Below, in pieces: positions 46,194 to 54,874 of a DNA stretch of 64,000 nt (its first letter is position 1; every line of letters begins with the position of its first letter). A program made the position numbers and the translations under genes. Source of the DNA: Martelella radicis (GTDB taxonomy: Bacteria; Pseudomonadota; Alphaproteobacteria; Rhizobiales; Rhizobiaceae); the NCBI RefSeq assembly GCF_014196625.1, contig NZ_JACIDZ010000007.1:1-64000 (forward strand). Reading direction: 5' to 3'. Below the pieces are notes generated by a model, which was not told where the DNA came from, ran no database searches, and saw nothing but the letters and a program-made list of their open reading frames with translations.

Positions 46194-47291
46194 TCAGCGA
46201 TAGAGGTAGCTGTGGCCCTTCTCGTCAAAGAGATGGCGCTTCTCCGGATCTGCGGCAAACCGCATCGTGTCGCCGGGCCTGCCCTCGTGAATGCCGGGAA
46301 GCTTGACGATGATCGGGTCCTCGTCAATGAGCTCGCCCTCGATATAGATGAGCGTGACCTCGCCGAGCGCCTCGATGATCGAGACCTTGCCTTCAAACAG
46401 GAAGTCCTCGCCCTCTTCTGCCTCGCGCACATCCTCCGGACGGACGCCGAAGCTGGCGCTCTTGCCCAGATCCCCTTCCGGCGTCTTGACCGGAACTTCG
46501 AGGCGCTTGCCGTCCTTGAGTTCGATCTCGGTCGTCTCGCCCGTACGGGTGATCTTGGCCGGCATGATGTTCATGGCCGGCGAGCCGATGAACTGGGCGA
46601 CGAACAGGTTCGCCGGACGCTCGTAGAGTTCCAGCGGCGGGCCGACCTGCTCGATATAGCCGCCCGAAAGCACCACGATCCGGTCGGCAAGCGTCATCGC
46701 CTCCACCTGGTCGTGGGTCACGTAGATCATCGTCGTCTCGGACATCTTGCTGTTGAGCTTGGCGATCTCGATACGGGTCGCGACGCGCAGCGCCGCGTCG
46801 AGGTTCGAAAGCGGCTCGTCGAACAGGAACACCTTCGGATCACGGCAGATCGCCCGGCCGATCGCCACGCGCTGGCGCTGGCCGCCGGAAAGCGCCTTGG
46901 GCAGGCGATCGAGATAGGGCGTGATCTGCAGCATTTCGGCCGCAGCCCTGACGCGCCGGTCGATCTCTTCCTTGCTTTCCTTGGCGATCCGCATGCCGAA
47001 GGCCATGTTGTCATAGACGGACATGTGCGGATAAAGCGCATAGGTCTGGAACACCATGGCGATGCCGCGCTTGGAGGGCGGGATCTGGTTAACGACCTGC
47101 CCGTCGATCGAAATTTCGCCGCCGGAGATTTCCTCCAGACCCGCGATCATCCGCAACAGCGTTGACTTGCCGCAGCCGGACGGACCGACAAAGACGACGA
47201 ACTCGCCGGGATTGATGTCGAGGTCGACGCCGTGAAGCACCTCGACATTGCCGTAGGATTTCTTGACCTTATTGAGGGTAACACCAGTCAT
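46194..47291 (-). CDS. aglK: Alpha-glucoside ABC transporter ATP-binding protein AglK
   Basis: A 365-residue MalK/UgpC-type ATPase. Walker A is GPSGCGKS at about residues 36-43, Q-loop FQTYALYPH, signature LSGGQRQR, Walker B VFLFDEPLSNLD, and H-switch YVTHDQVEAMTLADR. A C-terminal TOBE/OB regulatory domain follows. Last gene of aglEFGAK, 18 bases after aglA. It energises uptake by AglEFG. Confidence 0.96.
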   Translation of the reverse strand: MTGVTLNKVKKSYGNVEVLHGVDLDINPGEFVVFVGPSGCGKSTLLRMIAGLEEISGGEISIDGQVVNQIPPSKRGIAMVFQTYALYPHMSVYDNMAFGMRIAKESKEEIDRRVRAAAEMLQITPYLDRLPKALSGGQRQRVAIGRAICRDPKVFLFDEPLSNLDAALRVATRIEIAKLNSKMSETTMIYVTHDQVEAMTLADRIVVLSGGYIEQVGPPLELYERPANLFVAQFIGSPAMNIMPAKITRTGETTEIELKDGKRLEVPVKTPEGDLGKSASFGVRPEDVREAEEGEDFLFEGKVSIIEALGEVTLIYIEGELIDEDPIIVKLPGIHEGRPGDTMRFAADPEKRHLFDEKGHSYLYR

Positions 47292-47309
47292 CTTTCGCCC
47301 CTTTGTCCC

Positions 47310-48971
47310 TTATGCTCCTTGGCGGGCGAAATAGCCGCCCCAGGCAGGAAGTTGTACCATGGTCCCGTCCTCCTCAGCGGAGAAACCGTGGTCGCCGGTT
47401 GAAAACGCGGTCCATGCGCCTTCGGGCAGGCGGACCGTTGCCGGCTCGGCCGACATGTTGAAAACGCAGAGGACCGTTTCGTCCGCAAGCTCGCGGGCAA
47501 AGACCAGCACCGCGTCATCGCCGGAGGCGAGGAAACGGATCGCGCCCTTGGCAAGGGCCGGATGGGCCTTGCGGAAAGCGAGGAAGCGGCGGTAGTGCTC
47601 GAGAATGGAAGCCGGATTGCCGGCCTGCACATCAACCGCCTTCATCACATGGTCGGCAGAGACCGGAAGCCAGGTCTTGTCCGCCGTCGAGAAGCCGGCA
47701 TTGGCCGCGCCCGCCTGCCAGACCATCGGCGTGCGGCACCCGTCGCGCCCCTTGAACTCCGGCCAGAACTCGATGCCGTAAGGATCCTGCAGGTCCTCAA
47801 AGGCGATATCGGCTTCGGTGAGGCCCAGTTCCTCGCCCTCATAGAGGCAGATCGAGCCCTTCAGCGTCATCAACAGGGCGCCCAGCATCTTGGCATAGGC
47901 CGTCTGGTCGGCGACATCCGCGCCCCAGCGGGTGAGATGGCGAACGACATCGTGGTTGGAGAATGCCCAGCAGGCCCAGCCCTCGGGGGCGGCAGCGTCG
48001 AAAGCATTGATCGAGTCGATCACGCGCTTCGGCGTCACCTTCTGCGGCGCCAGGAATTCGAAGGCGTAGCACATCTGCATCTTGTCATCGCCGGAGGTAT
48101 ATTCGCCGACGATCTCGAGACCGCGCTGGCTGTCGCCCACCTCGCCGACGGCGGCGATCGCCGGATACTCCTCCATCAGCGCACGAAGGCGCTTCAGGAA
48201 TGCGAGGTTCTCCGGCCGGCTCTTGTCGTAGAGATGTTCCTGGTAGTTATAGGGATTGACGGCGGGCGCCGTGCTGTCGTTCCTGAGTTCGGGCGCCAGC
48301 GCCGGATTGTCGCGCAATTCCTTGTCGCAGAAATAGAAGTTGATCGTATCGAGCCGGAAGCCATCGACGCCGCGCTCCAGCCAGAAACGGGCCGCGTCGA
48401 GCAACGCGTCCTGAACGTCCGGATTGTGGAAGTTCAGATCCGGCTGCGAGACCAGGAAATTGTGCATGTAATATTGCAGGCGGCGGCTGTCCCACTGCCA
48501 GGCCGATCCGCCGAAGATCGACAGCCAGTTATTGGGCGCAGAGCCATCGGGCTTCGCATCCGCCCAGACATACCAGTCGGCCTTCGGATTGTCGCGGTTC
48601 GCGCGGCTTTCCATGAACCAGGGGTGCTGGTCTGACGTGTGGGAGAGCACGAGGTCGATCATGATCTTGAGGCCGAGTTCATGGGCCTTCTCGATCATCT
48701 GATCGAAATCGGAAAGCGTGCCGAACATCGGATCGATGTCCTTGTAGTTCGACACGTCATAGCCGAAATCCTTCATCGGCGAGGTGAAGAAGGGCGAGAT
48801 CCAGATGGCATCGGCGCCGAGCCCGGCGATGTAATCGAGCCGGTCGGCAATGCCGCGGATGTCGCCGACGCCGTCGCCGTCGGAATCCTGGAAGGAACGC
48901 GGATAAATCTGATAGATGACGGCGCCGCGCCACCAGTCCTTGTCCGCTTGGTTGATATTGGGTTCGGTCAT
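47310..48971 (-). CDS. aglA: Alpha-glucosidase AglA (GH13)
   Basis: A 553-residue cytoplasmic glycoside hydrolase, family 13. It begins DWWRGAVIYQIYPRSFQDSD. The catalytic nucleophile is in GVDGFRLDTINF, the acid/base in AAVGEVGDS, and the third acid in SNHDVVRHL. It hydrolyses imported alpha-glucosides such as sucrose, maltose or trehalose. It lies 51 bases after aglG within the agl operon. No signal peptide, as expected for an enzyme acting after uptake. Confidence 0.96.
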   Translation of the reverse strand: MTEPNINQADKDWWRGAVIYQIYPRSFQDSDGDGVGDIRGIADRLDYIAGLGADAIWISPFFTSPMKDFGYDVSNYKDIDPMFGTLSDFDQMIEKAHELGLKIMIDLVLSHTSDQHPWFMESRANRDNPKADWYVWADAKPDGSAPNNWLSIFGGSAWQWDSRRLQYYMHNFLVSQPDLNFHNPDVQDALLDAARFWLERGVDGFRLDTINFYFCDKELRDNPALAPELRNDSTAPAVNPYNYQEHLYDKSRPENLAFLKRLRALMEEYPAIAAVGEVGDSQRGLEIVGEYTSGDDKMQMCYAFEFLAPQKVTPKRVIDSINAFDAAAPEGWACWAFSNHDVVRHLTRWGADVADQTAYAKMLGALLMTLKGSICLYEGEELGLTEADIAFEDLQDPYGIEFWPEFKGRDGCRTPMVWQAGAANAGFSTADKTWLPVSADHVMKAVDVQAGNPASILEHYRRFLAFRKAHPALAKGAIRFLASGDDAVLVFARELADETVLCVFNMSAEPATVRLPEGAWTAFSTGDHGFSAEEDGTMVQLPAWGGYFARQGA

Positions 48972-49022
48972 TGTTTTTCTTTTCTGTATCCTGATGTCAC
49001 GGTTTTCGCTCGCGGACGGCCA

Positions 49023-50165
49023 TCAGCCGCCCTTGACCGAACCGGCCAGAAGGCCGCGCACGAGATAGCGCTGCAGGGCAAAGAACACGATCAGGGGCAC
49101 GATGATCGACACGAAGGCCGATGCCGTCAGGATCTCCCAGTTACCGCCCCTGGAACCCAGCAACTCTCTCAATCGCGCCGTCAGCACGATCGTCTGCTCG
49201 GAATTGCCGAGGAACACGGTCGCCACCAGAAGGTCGTTCCAGGTCCACAGGAACTGGAAGATCGCGAAGGAGGCGAGCGCCGGATAGGACAAGGGCAGAA
49301 TGATCTTGTTGAAGATGGTGAAATCGTTCGCGCCATCGACGCGCGCCGATTCCATCAGTTCGCGCGGCAGGCCGGCGATGTAGTTGCGCAACAGGTAGAT
49401 CGCCAGAGGCAGACCGAAGCCCATATGCGCGAGCCATATGCCGACATAGGTCTTGGCCGGAACATCGAATGTCTGCCCGATGTAATTATACATCTTCAGA
49501 AGCGGGATCAGCGACATCTGCAGCGGCACGACGAGCAGGCCGACGACGATAGCCAGAAGCAGGTTGCGGAAGGGAAATTTCATCCACGAGAGCGCATAGG
49601 CCGCATAGGCCGCCACCAGCACCGGAATGATGGTCGAGGGGATGGCAACCGTCAGCGAGTTCAGGAAGGACTGGCCGATGCCCTCCGCCGTCAGCACGTT
49701 GCGATAGTTTTCAAGCGTGAAGCGCGGCGGGATCTCGGCGGTAACGAAAATCCGCTCGCCGCGCCTGCCGAAGGGTTCCGGCGAGGTCAGGCGATAGTCG
49801 CCGTTTTCCTCGACGGTGAGCTGCATCCCGTCATCGAGGTCGACGGTCTGGCCGACCTCGAATTCTTCCGGACGAAGCGAGGACGTGCCGAAGCGCGAAA
49901 CCTTGCCGGAGCTGCCTTCCAGCGCATTGCCGACATTGATGTAGAGGCCGCCCTCTTCCGTCTGCCCGGCTTCGCCCGGCGTGCGGTAGATCAGGTTCTG
50001 CGTCGAGGTTGCAAGCGAGGTCCACCAGCCGGAGGCAACGATCTGGTCCTTGTCGCGCAGCGACGTGACCAGCAGCCCGAAGGTCGGGATGGTCCACAGC
50101 ACCACGAGAACAAGGACGGTGATATGCGAGAACCAGACAAGCGGTGATTTCTTGTGCGAATACAT
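49023..50165 (-). CDS. aglG: Alpha-glucoside ABC transporter permease AglG
   Basis: A 380-residue inner-membrane permease of the MalG class. One helix near the N-terminus (about 14-36) is followed by a periplasmic stretch of about 110 residues that MalG-type permeases of usual length lack. Five further helices follow. The EAA loop that contacts AglK reads ELMESARVDGANDFTIFNKI. The ATG follows the aglF stop with no gap (TAAATG), so the two are coupled. Confidence 0.95.
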   Translation of the reverse strand: MYSHKKSPLVWFSHITVLVLVVLWTIPTFGLLVTSLRDKDQIVASGWWTSLATSTQNLIYRTPGEAGQTEEGGLYINVGNALEGSSGKVSRFGTSSLRPEEFEVGQTVDLDDGMQLTVEENGDYRLTSPEPFGRRGERIFVTAEIPPRFTLENYRNVLTAEGIGQSFLNSLTVAIPSTIIPVLVAAYAAYALSWMKFPFRNLLLAIVVGLLVVPLQMSLIPLLKMYNYIGQTFDVPAKTYVGIWLAHMGFGLPLAIYLLRNYIAGLPRELMESARVDGANDFTIFNKIILPLSYPALASFAIFQFLWTWNDLLVATVFLGNSEQTIVLTARLRELLGSRGGNWEILTASAFVSIIVPLIVFFALQRYLVRGLLAGSVKGG

Positions 50166-51176
50166 TTACCTGCCCTCCATCTCTTTGCGCGCGTTGCGGA
50201 TGTTCCAGATCATGATCGGGATAACCAGGACCATGATGACGATGGCGATCGTGGCGCCACGGCCGAAATCGCCGCCGCCGCGGAACATCCAGTCGAACAT
50301 GAGATTGGCGAGCACTTGCGTATCCCATTGCCCGTTGGTCATCGCGAGAACGATATCGAAGATCTTCAGGACAATGATGGTGATCGTGGTCCAGACGACC
50401 GCGATGGTGTTGTAGATCTGCGGGATCATGATCTTGAAGAATATCTGCACCCCGTTGGCGCCGTCGATGACGGCGGCTTCGATGGTTTCCTCCGGGATGC
50501 CGCGCAAGGCTGCGGACAGGAGCACCATGGCAAAGCCGGTCTGGATCCACAAAAGGATGACCATCAGGAAGAAATTGTTCCAGAAGGGCATGGCGATCCA
50601 CACATGCGGCTCGCCGCCCATGGCGACGACAATCGCGTTCAGGATGCCGATCTGGTCGCTGCCTTCGCCGCGGTAATCATAGACGAATTTCCAGATGACC
50701 GAGGCGCCGACGAAGGAGATCGCCATCGGCATGAAGATCATCATCTTGGCAAAGGAGCCCCACCAGATGCGGTCCGTCAGCCATGCGATGATCAGGCCGA
50801 AAAAGGTCGACAGCGCCGGCACGAAGATCAGCCAGAGCATGTTGTTGAACATCGACTGGCGGAATTCGGAATCCCCGAACATCCAGCGGTAATTGGCGAG
50901 ACCGACGAAATTATCGCCGGTCGGCCCCCTGAAGGAAATCCAGGCAGAGGCAACGACAGGATAGACAAGGTAGATGCCAAGCGACAAAAGCGCCGGACCG
51001 AGAAACAGCCAGGGCCTTATCATGCCCGAGATGCGCAGATTGCGCGCGCCGTCGGCCGGGTCCTTCGTCTGCGAAGGGAAAATCAGGTCGAGTATCTTGT
51101 TGGACCCGTAGAAATAGAGCACCGCCGCAGCGACGCCGATGACCACAGCCAACAAGGCTTTTAAAATCTGTTCCAC
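50166..51176 (-). CDS. aglF: Alpha-glucoside ABC transporter permease AglF
   Basis: A 336-residue permease of the MalF class with an N-terminal helix (about 4-24), a pair near 55-75, and the core helices. The EAA loop is ETIEAAVIDGANGVQIFFKI. It forms the membrane channel with AglG. It is separated from aglE by 239 bases that hold a very stable stem-loop. Confidence 0.95.
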   Translation of the reverse strand: MEQILKALLAVVIGVAAAVLYFYGSNKILDLIFPSQTKDPADGARNLRISGMIRPWLFLGPALLSLGIYLVYPVVASAWISFRGPTGDNFVGLANYRWMFGDSEFRQSMFNNMLWLIFVPALSTFFGLIIAWLTDRIWWGSFAKMMIFMPMAISFVGASVIWKFVYDYRGEGSDQIGILNAIVVAMGGEPHVWIAMPFWNNFFLMVILLWIQTGFAMVLLSAALRGIPEETIEAAVIDGANGVQIFFKIMIPQIYNTIAVVWTTITIIVLKIFDIVLAMTNGQWDTQVLANLMFDWMFRGGGDFGRGATIAIVIMVLVIPIMIWNIRNARKEMEGR

Positions 51177-51357
51177 GCCGTTTGTCTCCCTAGAACGGAT
51201 ATGAAACTGAGTTCGCCGGACCGTTCTGTTCTTGTCTTCTCAGCTTTTCGACGCCCGCCGGAGGCGAGCCGAACCCAGCCGCAAGACGCGCAGGTTTCTG
51301 TCCATGCGTGTCTTCGGAACAGTGCGCTACCGCGCTATCTCATTTTCGAGGAGTAGC

Positions 51358-51383
51358 GCACCGGGCCGATCTCGGCCCGGTGC
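51358..51383 (-). other. Very stable stem-loop between aglE and aglF
   Basis: GCACCGGGCCGA (51358-51369) pairs with TCGGCCCGGTGC (51372-51383), 12 bp with a 2-base centre. No T-run follows on the minus strand, so it probably stabilises the aglE mRNA against 3' decay and lets binding protein exceed permease, like the malE-malF spacer of E. coli. Confidence 0.8.
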
Positions 51384-51415
51384 AGTATGACAAAACACAA
51401 CCGGTTTGACGACCG

Positions 51416-52771
51416 TTACTTCAGCGTATCCCAGGAGTTCTGGATTTCGGTCGCCGCCTCTTCCGCCGACTGGCCGCCGACATAGTCGATCATGCCGGTC
51501 CAGAACGCGCCTGCGCCGATCTTGCCGGGCATCAGGTCGGAACCGTCGAAGCGGAAGGTGGTGGCTTCGGTCAGGATCTGGCCTTCGCCGCGCAGCGTGT
51601 CATTGGCGTAAGCTTCCGGGTTGACGTCCTTGAAAGGCGTCAGGAAGCCGGACTGGGCCATCCAGACCTCATGCGCGATCGGCGTTTCGAGAAACTCGAT
51701 GAAGGCCTCGGCGGCAGGGCTGTCGTTGGTAATGCCGAACAGCGTGCCGGCGCCGAGAACGGGCCTGCCGAGGTCTTCGCCTTCATAAGCCGGGAAGTAG
51801 AAGAAGTCGGCATCAAGGCCAAGCTCGGTGCCTTCCGGGAAGAAGGACGGGATGAACGAGGCCATCTTGTGCATGTAGCACTTCGGCGGGCTGTCGAAGA
51901 GACCCTTCGGGCTGTCGCGGAAGTCGGTCGCAGCAACGGCCGCAGCGCCGCCGTCAACGAACTTGTCGTTCTTGGCGAACCAGCCGAACTCGTCGATCGC
52001 GTTGACGACGCGCGGATCGTTGAACGGAATTTCGTTCGAGACCCACTGGTCATAGACTTCCGGCGGCTGCGTGCGCAGCATCATGTCCTCGACCCAGTCG
52101 GTGGCCGGCCAGCCGGTCGCGCCGCCGGAGCCCAGACCGATGCACCAGGGCGTGCCGCCGTCGGCGACGATCTGCTCGGTCAGCGCCTTCAGGTCTTCCA
52201 TGGTCTCCGGAACATCATAGCCGGCATCGTCGAAATTGTCCGGAACGTACCAGACAAGCGACTTCAGGTCGGCCTTGTACGGGAAAACATAGAGGCCGGG
52301 CTCGCCGTCGGGGCCATCATAGGTCGAAAGATCGACCCAGGACTGACCGGCGGCATATTTTTCCGACAGGAATTCGCCGGCTGCAGCGGGCAGCTCCGTC
52401 AGAAAGCCCTTGGCCGCGAGGTCGGCGGCGAGGCCGGGCTGCGGGAAGACGGCGATATTGGCCGGGCTGCCGGCCTGGGTGTCGATGACGATCTGCTGCT
52501 CGAAGGAGTCGGAGCCGGAATATTCGACGTTGGCGCCGGTTGCCTCTTCGAAATAGGCAAGAACGCTCTCGATCAGATCCTTGTCGGGGCCGAGCCAGGG
52601 GCCAAAGATCGTCAGCGTCTGTCCGCTCAGATCATGGGAATCGGAGAACTGGGTAAAGCTGTCCCAGTTGAAGCGGGAATCCTCGCCGGGGGCGAATTTC
52701 AGATCGGCAGCCTGGGCCGCGCCGGCGACGAGGGCGAGCGAGGCTACGCCCGTCAACAGAACTTTATGCAT
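51416..52771 (-). CDS. aglE: Alpha-glucoside ABC transporter substrate-binding protein AglE
   Basis: A 451-residue periplasmic binding protein (type 1, MalE class). The signal peptide ends near AAQAA (about residue 22). The mature part has the sugar-binding fold with GQTLTIFGPWLGPDKDLIES and NIAVFPQPGL. First gene of the operon. It is divergent from aglR and preceded by a LacI-type palindrome near the predicted start of transcription. Confidence 0.95.
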   Translation of the reverse strand: MHKVLLTGVASLALVAGAAQAADLKFAPGEDSRFNWDSFTQFSDSHDLSGQTLTIFGPWLGPDKDLIESVLAYFEEATGANVEYSGSDSFEQQIVIDTQAGSPANIAVFPQPGLAADLAAKGFLTELPAAAGEFLSEKYAAGQSWVDLSTYDGPDGEPGLYVFPYKADLKSLVWYVPDNFDDAGYDVPETMEDLKALTEQIVADGGTPWCIGLGSGGATGWPATDWVEDMMLRTQPPEVYDQWVSNEIPFNDPRVVNAIDEFGWFAKNDKFVDGGAAAVAATDFRDSPKGLFDSPPKCYMHKMASFIPSFFPEGTELGLDADFFYFPAYEGEDLGRPVLGAGTLFGITNDSPAAEAFIEFLETPIAHEVWMAQSGFLTPFKDVNPEAYANDTLRGEGQILTEATTFRFDGSDLMPGKIGAGAFWTGMIDYVGGQSAEEAATEIQNSWDTLK

Positions 52772-52834
52772 GTGATTTACCTCCCATCACATTCAACCCT
52801 CTCAAGGGTTTCGGTTGTCAGACAACACTTTATC

Positions 52835-52846
52835 CAAAGCGCTTTG
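52835..52846 (-). promoter_or_regulatory. LacI-type operator 1, at the aglE promoter
   Basis: A perfect 12-base palindrome CAAAGCGCTTTG. On the minus strand the candidate promoter is TTGACT (52885-52880), 17 bases, then AATTCT (52862-52857), so transcription would start near 52850 and the operator covers +4 to +15. It has the central CG of LacI/GalR sites and is likely bound by AglR. Confidence 0.75.
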
Positions 52847-52999
52847 ACATCTCCAGAGAATTCTCGTGTGACGGGTCTGAGTCAACCCCTTTCCGTAAAT
52901 CAGGTCCGAATTTTGGCGTTTTTTCGCGCCTAATGGCATTTTTCTGTCAAACCATCGCGAAAAAGACTTCCCTTCGGAGGGCAAGGCTTGATAAAAAAG

Positions 53000-53013
53000 C
53001 CAAACCGCTTTGG
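53000..53013. promoter_or_regulatory. LacI-type operator 2
   Basis: CCAAACCGCTTTGG: 5-base arms CCAAA/TTTGG around CCGC, the same pattern as operator 1, 165 bases away in the divergent region. Confidence 0.55.
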
Positions 53014-53097
53014 AAACGGCCAAAGAGGTCCTTGCACGCTATGCGCGACGGCGCACAAGCGAGCCGTACGGATTTCCGCGGAACCATCCTTGCAGGT

Positions 53098-53105
53098 AAA
53101 CGTTT
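53098..53105. promoter_or_regulatory. LacI-type operator 3, near aglR
   Basis: AAACGTTT within TGCAGGTAAACGTTTTGGAG, 61 bases before the aglR start. The central CG and flanks resemble a LacI-family site; it could serve autoregulation. Confidence 0.4.
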
Positions 53106-53165
53106 TGGAGCGCACTAGGTTTCACAATTTTTTTTGTGTTACGTGCCTCCGGGGAGGAAACGGGA

Positions 53166-54188
53166 GTGAACCTGAAACAATTGTCGGCGCGGCTCGGCCT
53201 TTCGCCGACGACTGTCAGCCGGGCCCTGAACGGATATCCCGAGGTAAACGCCGCGACCCGTGAGCGCGTGCTGAAGGCGGCGCGCGAGACCGGCTACCGG
53301 CCGAACCGCACCGCCCAGCGCCTGGCCACCGGCAAGGCCGGGTCCATCGGCCTTTTGATGCCGATCGGCGACCAGGTGATCTCCGATCTGCATTTCGGCG
53401 AGTTCCTGAGCGGGCTGGGCGAGAAGGCCCAAGCCGAGGACTTCCACCTGGTGGTCATGCCGTCCGACCCCGCCGACGAGGTCTCCGCGCTTCGAAGCCT
53501 GGCAACCAGCGGCTATGTCGACGGGCTATGCCTTGCCTATATTCGCGAGCAGGACAGCAAGATCGACCTGATGGAATCCTTCGGCCTGCCCTTCATCGTT
53601 CACGGCCGCTTCTTCGATCCGCCACACCCCTATCCCTCGCTCGACGTCGACAATGAGGCGGCCTTCTACGACGCCACCCGACTTCTGCTGCAGCTCGGCC
53701 ATCGCCGCATCGGCCTTATCAACGGCGATGAGAAGTTCGGCTTCGCCATCCGCCGGCGCGACGGCGTCATCAAGGCGCTGGCGGAAGCGGGTCTCAGCCT
53801 CGATGAACGTTTCCACGTCTCCGCCCAGATGACAGAGGCCGACGGACAGCGCGCGGCCGAACGCTTTCTCTCCGGCGAAGACACCCCAACGGCGATGCTC
53901 TGCTCCAGCATGGTGCAGGCGCTCGGCATCGTCCGCGCCGTTTCGCAGGCGGGTCTTCAACTCGGAAAGGACGTCTCGTTGATTTCCTATGACGACGTTC
54001 TGCCTCTGCTGCGGCCCGAACTCTTCTCCGTGCCGCTGACCACCACCCGCTCGTCGCTGCGCACGGCGGGAAAACGCGTCGCCGAGCGGCTGATCCACCG
54101 CGTCAACGGGCTAGAGAAGGACGATGTCCAGGAATTGTGGCGCCCGGAACTGGTCGTCCGCGCCTCCACCGGACGGGCGCCGGACTGA
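53166..54188 (+). CDS. aglR: LacI family regulator AglR
   Basis: A 340-residue repressor with a LacI HTH at the N-terminus (LKQLSARLGLSPTTVSRALN) and a periplasmic-binding-fold effector domain. It starts with GTG at 53166, preceded by GGGGAGGAAACGGGA. This gives the conserved N-terminus. An earlier GTG at 53136 adds ten unlikely residues. It is divergent from aglEFGAK and in S. meliloti represses that operon in the absence of alpha-glucosides. Confidence 0.93.
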   Translation: MNLKQLSARLGLSPTTVSRALNGYPEVNAATRERVLKAARETGYRPNRTAQRLATGKAGSIGLLMPIGDQVISDLHFGEFLSGLGEKAQAEDFHLVVMPSDPADEVSALRSLATSGYVDGLCLAYIREQDSKIDLMESFGLPFIVHGRFFDPPHPYPSLDVDNEAAFYDATRLLLQLGHRRIGLINGDEKFGFAIRRRDGVIKALAEAGLSLDERFHVSAQMTEADGQRAAERFLSGEDTPTAMLCSSMVQALGIVRAVSQAGLQLGKDVSLISYDDVLPLLRPELFSVPLTTTRSSLRTAGKRVAERLIHRVNGLEKDDVQELWRPELVVRASTGRAPD

Positions 54189-54558
54189 AGGGCAGCATAG
54201 CACCTTGGCAGATAGGCAGGGCCGAACGGGCACCCTTCGCGGAAACGGCATTGTGAAATGATCCGGCGACCGGGGCGATGTCTTGCGCACCGCTGCAAAT
54301 CAGCATCGCCCACCACAAGCAGCAGGACGCAACCAGGTCTTCAGAGCGAATCACGTTCCACGGAAATGCAAATCCGTTCTATCTATTTGTTATAACGTGC
54401 TTTAGCGGACATCGGCCGATTCCATCCGTCATCCGCGAAATGCTCGAAAAACATGCAGGGTTACGGGCAAAAATGCCGACGCAGACGCGCAACACAAGAT
54501 AACGTGCGACGTCCATCTTGCCGTTCCGACCACCGTTTTTTTTCGGCAATCCCGGTTA
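54189..54558. other. Intergenic region between aglR and ArsR-type gene
   Basis: No gene is supported. A 9-base direct repeat ATAACGTGC occurs at 54392-54400 and 54499-54507. A 74-codon frame here has no ribosome site or recognisable product. No terminator for aglR is clear. Confidence 0.4.
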
Positions 54559-54813
54559 TCAGAATTGCCGAATCCAGCCGCTCAGTGCGGAAAAGCCTTC
54601 GGGATTGATGGCGTAGAACCGTTTCGTGCCGACCGGCGTCACGCGCACGAGCTTGCTGTCAAGCAAAGCCTTGAGGTGTTGGGAGACAGCCGGACGGCTG
54701 ATCGGTAACCCTTCCGAAAGCTCGGTCACCGTTTTCGGCTCACGCCTTAATGCCATCAGGAGATGGCGGCGATTGGGGTCGGCAATAGCGACAAAAGGGT
54801 CTGAGGTGCTCAT
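54559..54813 (-). CDS. Small ArsR family regulator (HTH_20 type)
   Basis: An 84-residue winged-helix protein (VTELSEGLPISRPAVSQHLKALLDSKLVRV), about as short as a functional ArsR protein can be. It has no cysteine, so it does not sense metals in the ArsR manner. Members like this often control an adjacent SRPBCC or membrane gene, but none is present. It follows the DUF882 gene on the same strand by 61 bases. Confidence 0.85.
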   Translation of the reverse strand: MSTSDPFVAIADPNRRHLLMALRREPKTVTELSEGLPISRPAVSQHLKALLDSKLVRVTPVGTKRFYAINPEGFSALSGWIRQF

Positions 54814-54874
54814 GTCGACATATTACGTTAAAGTTATCCGTGCGACAAGTACTCCATACGTTCAAAAGTAGTCT

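Noticed and set aside
54278-54502. A 74-codon frame between aglR and the ArsR gene
   Set aside because: No ribosome site, no family pattern and atypical composition.
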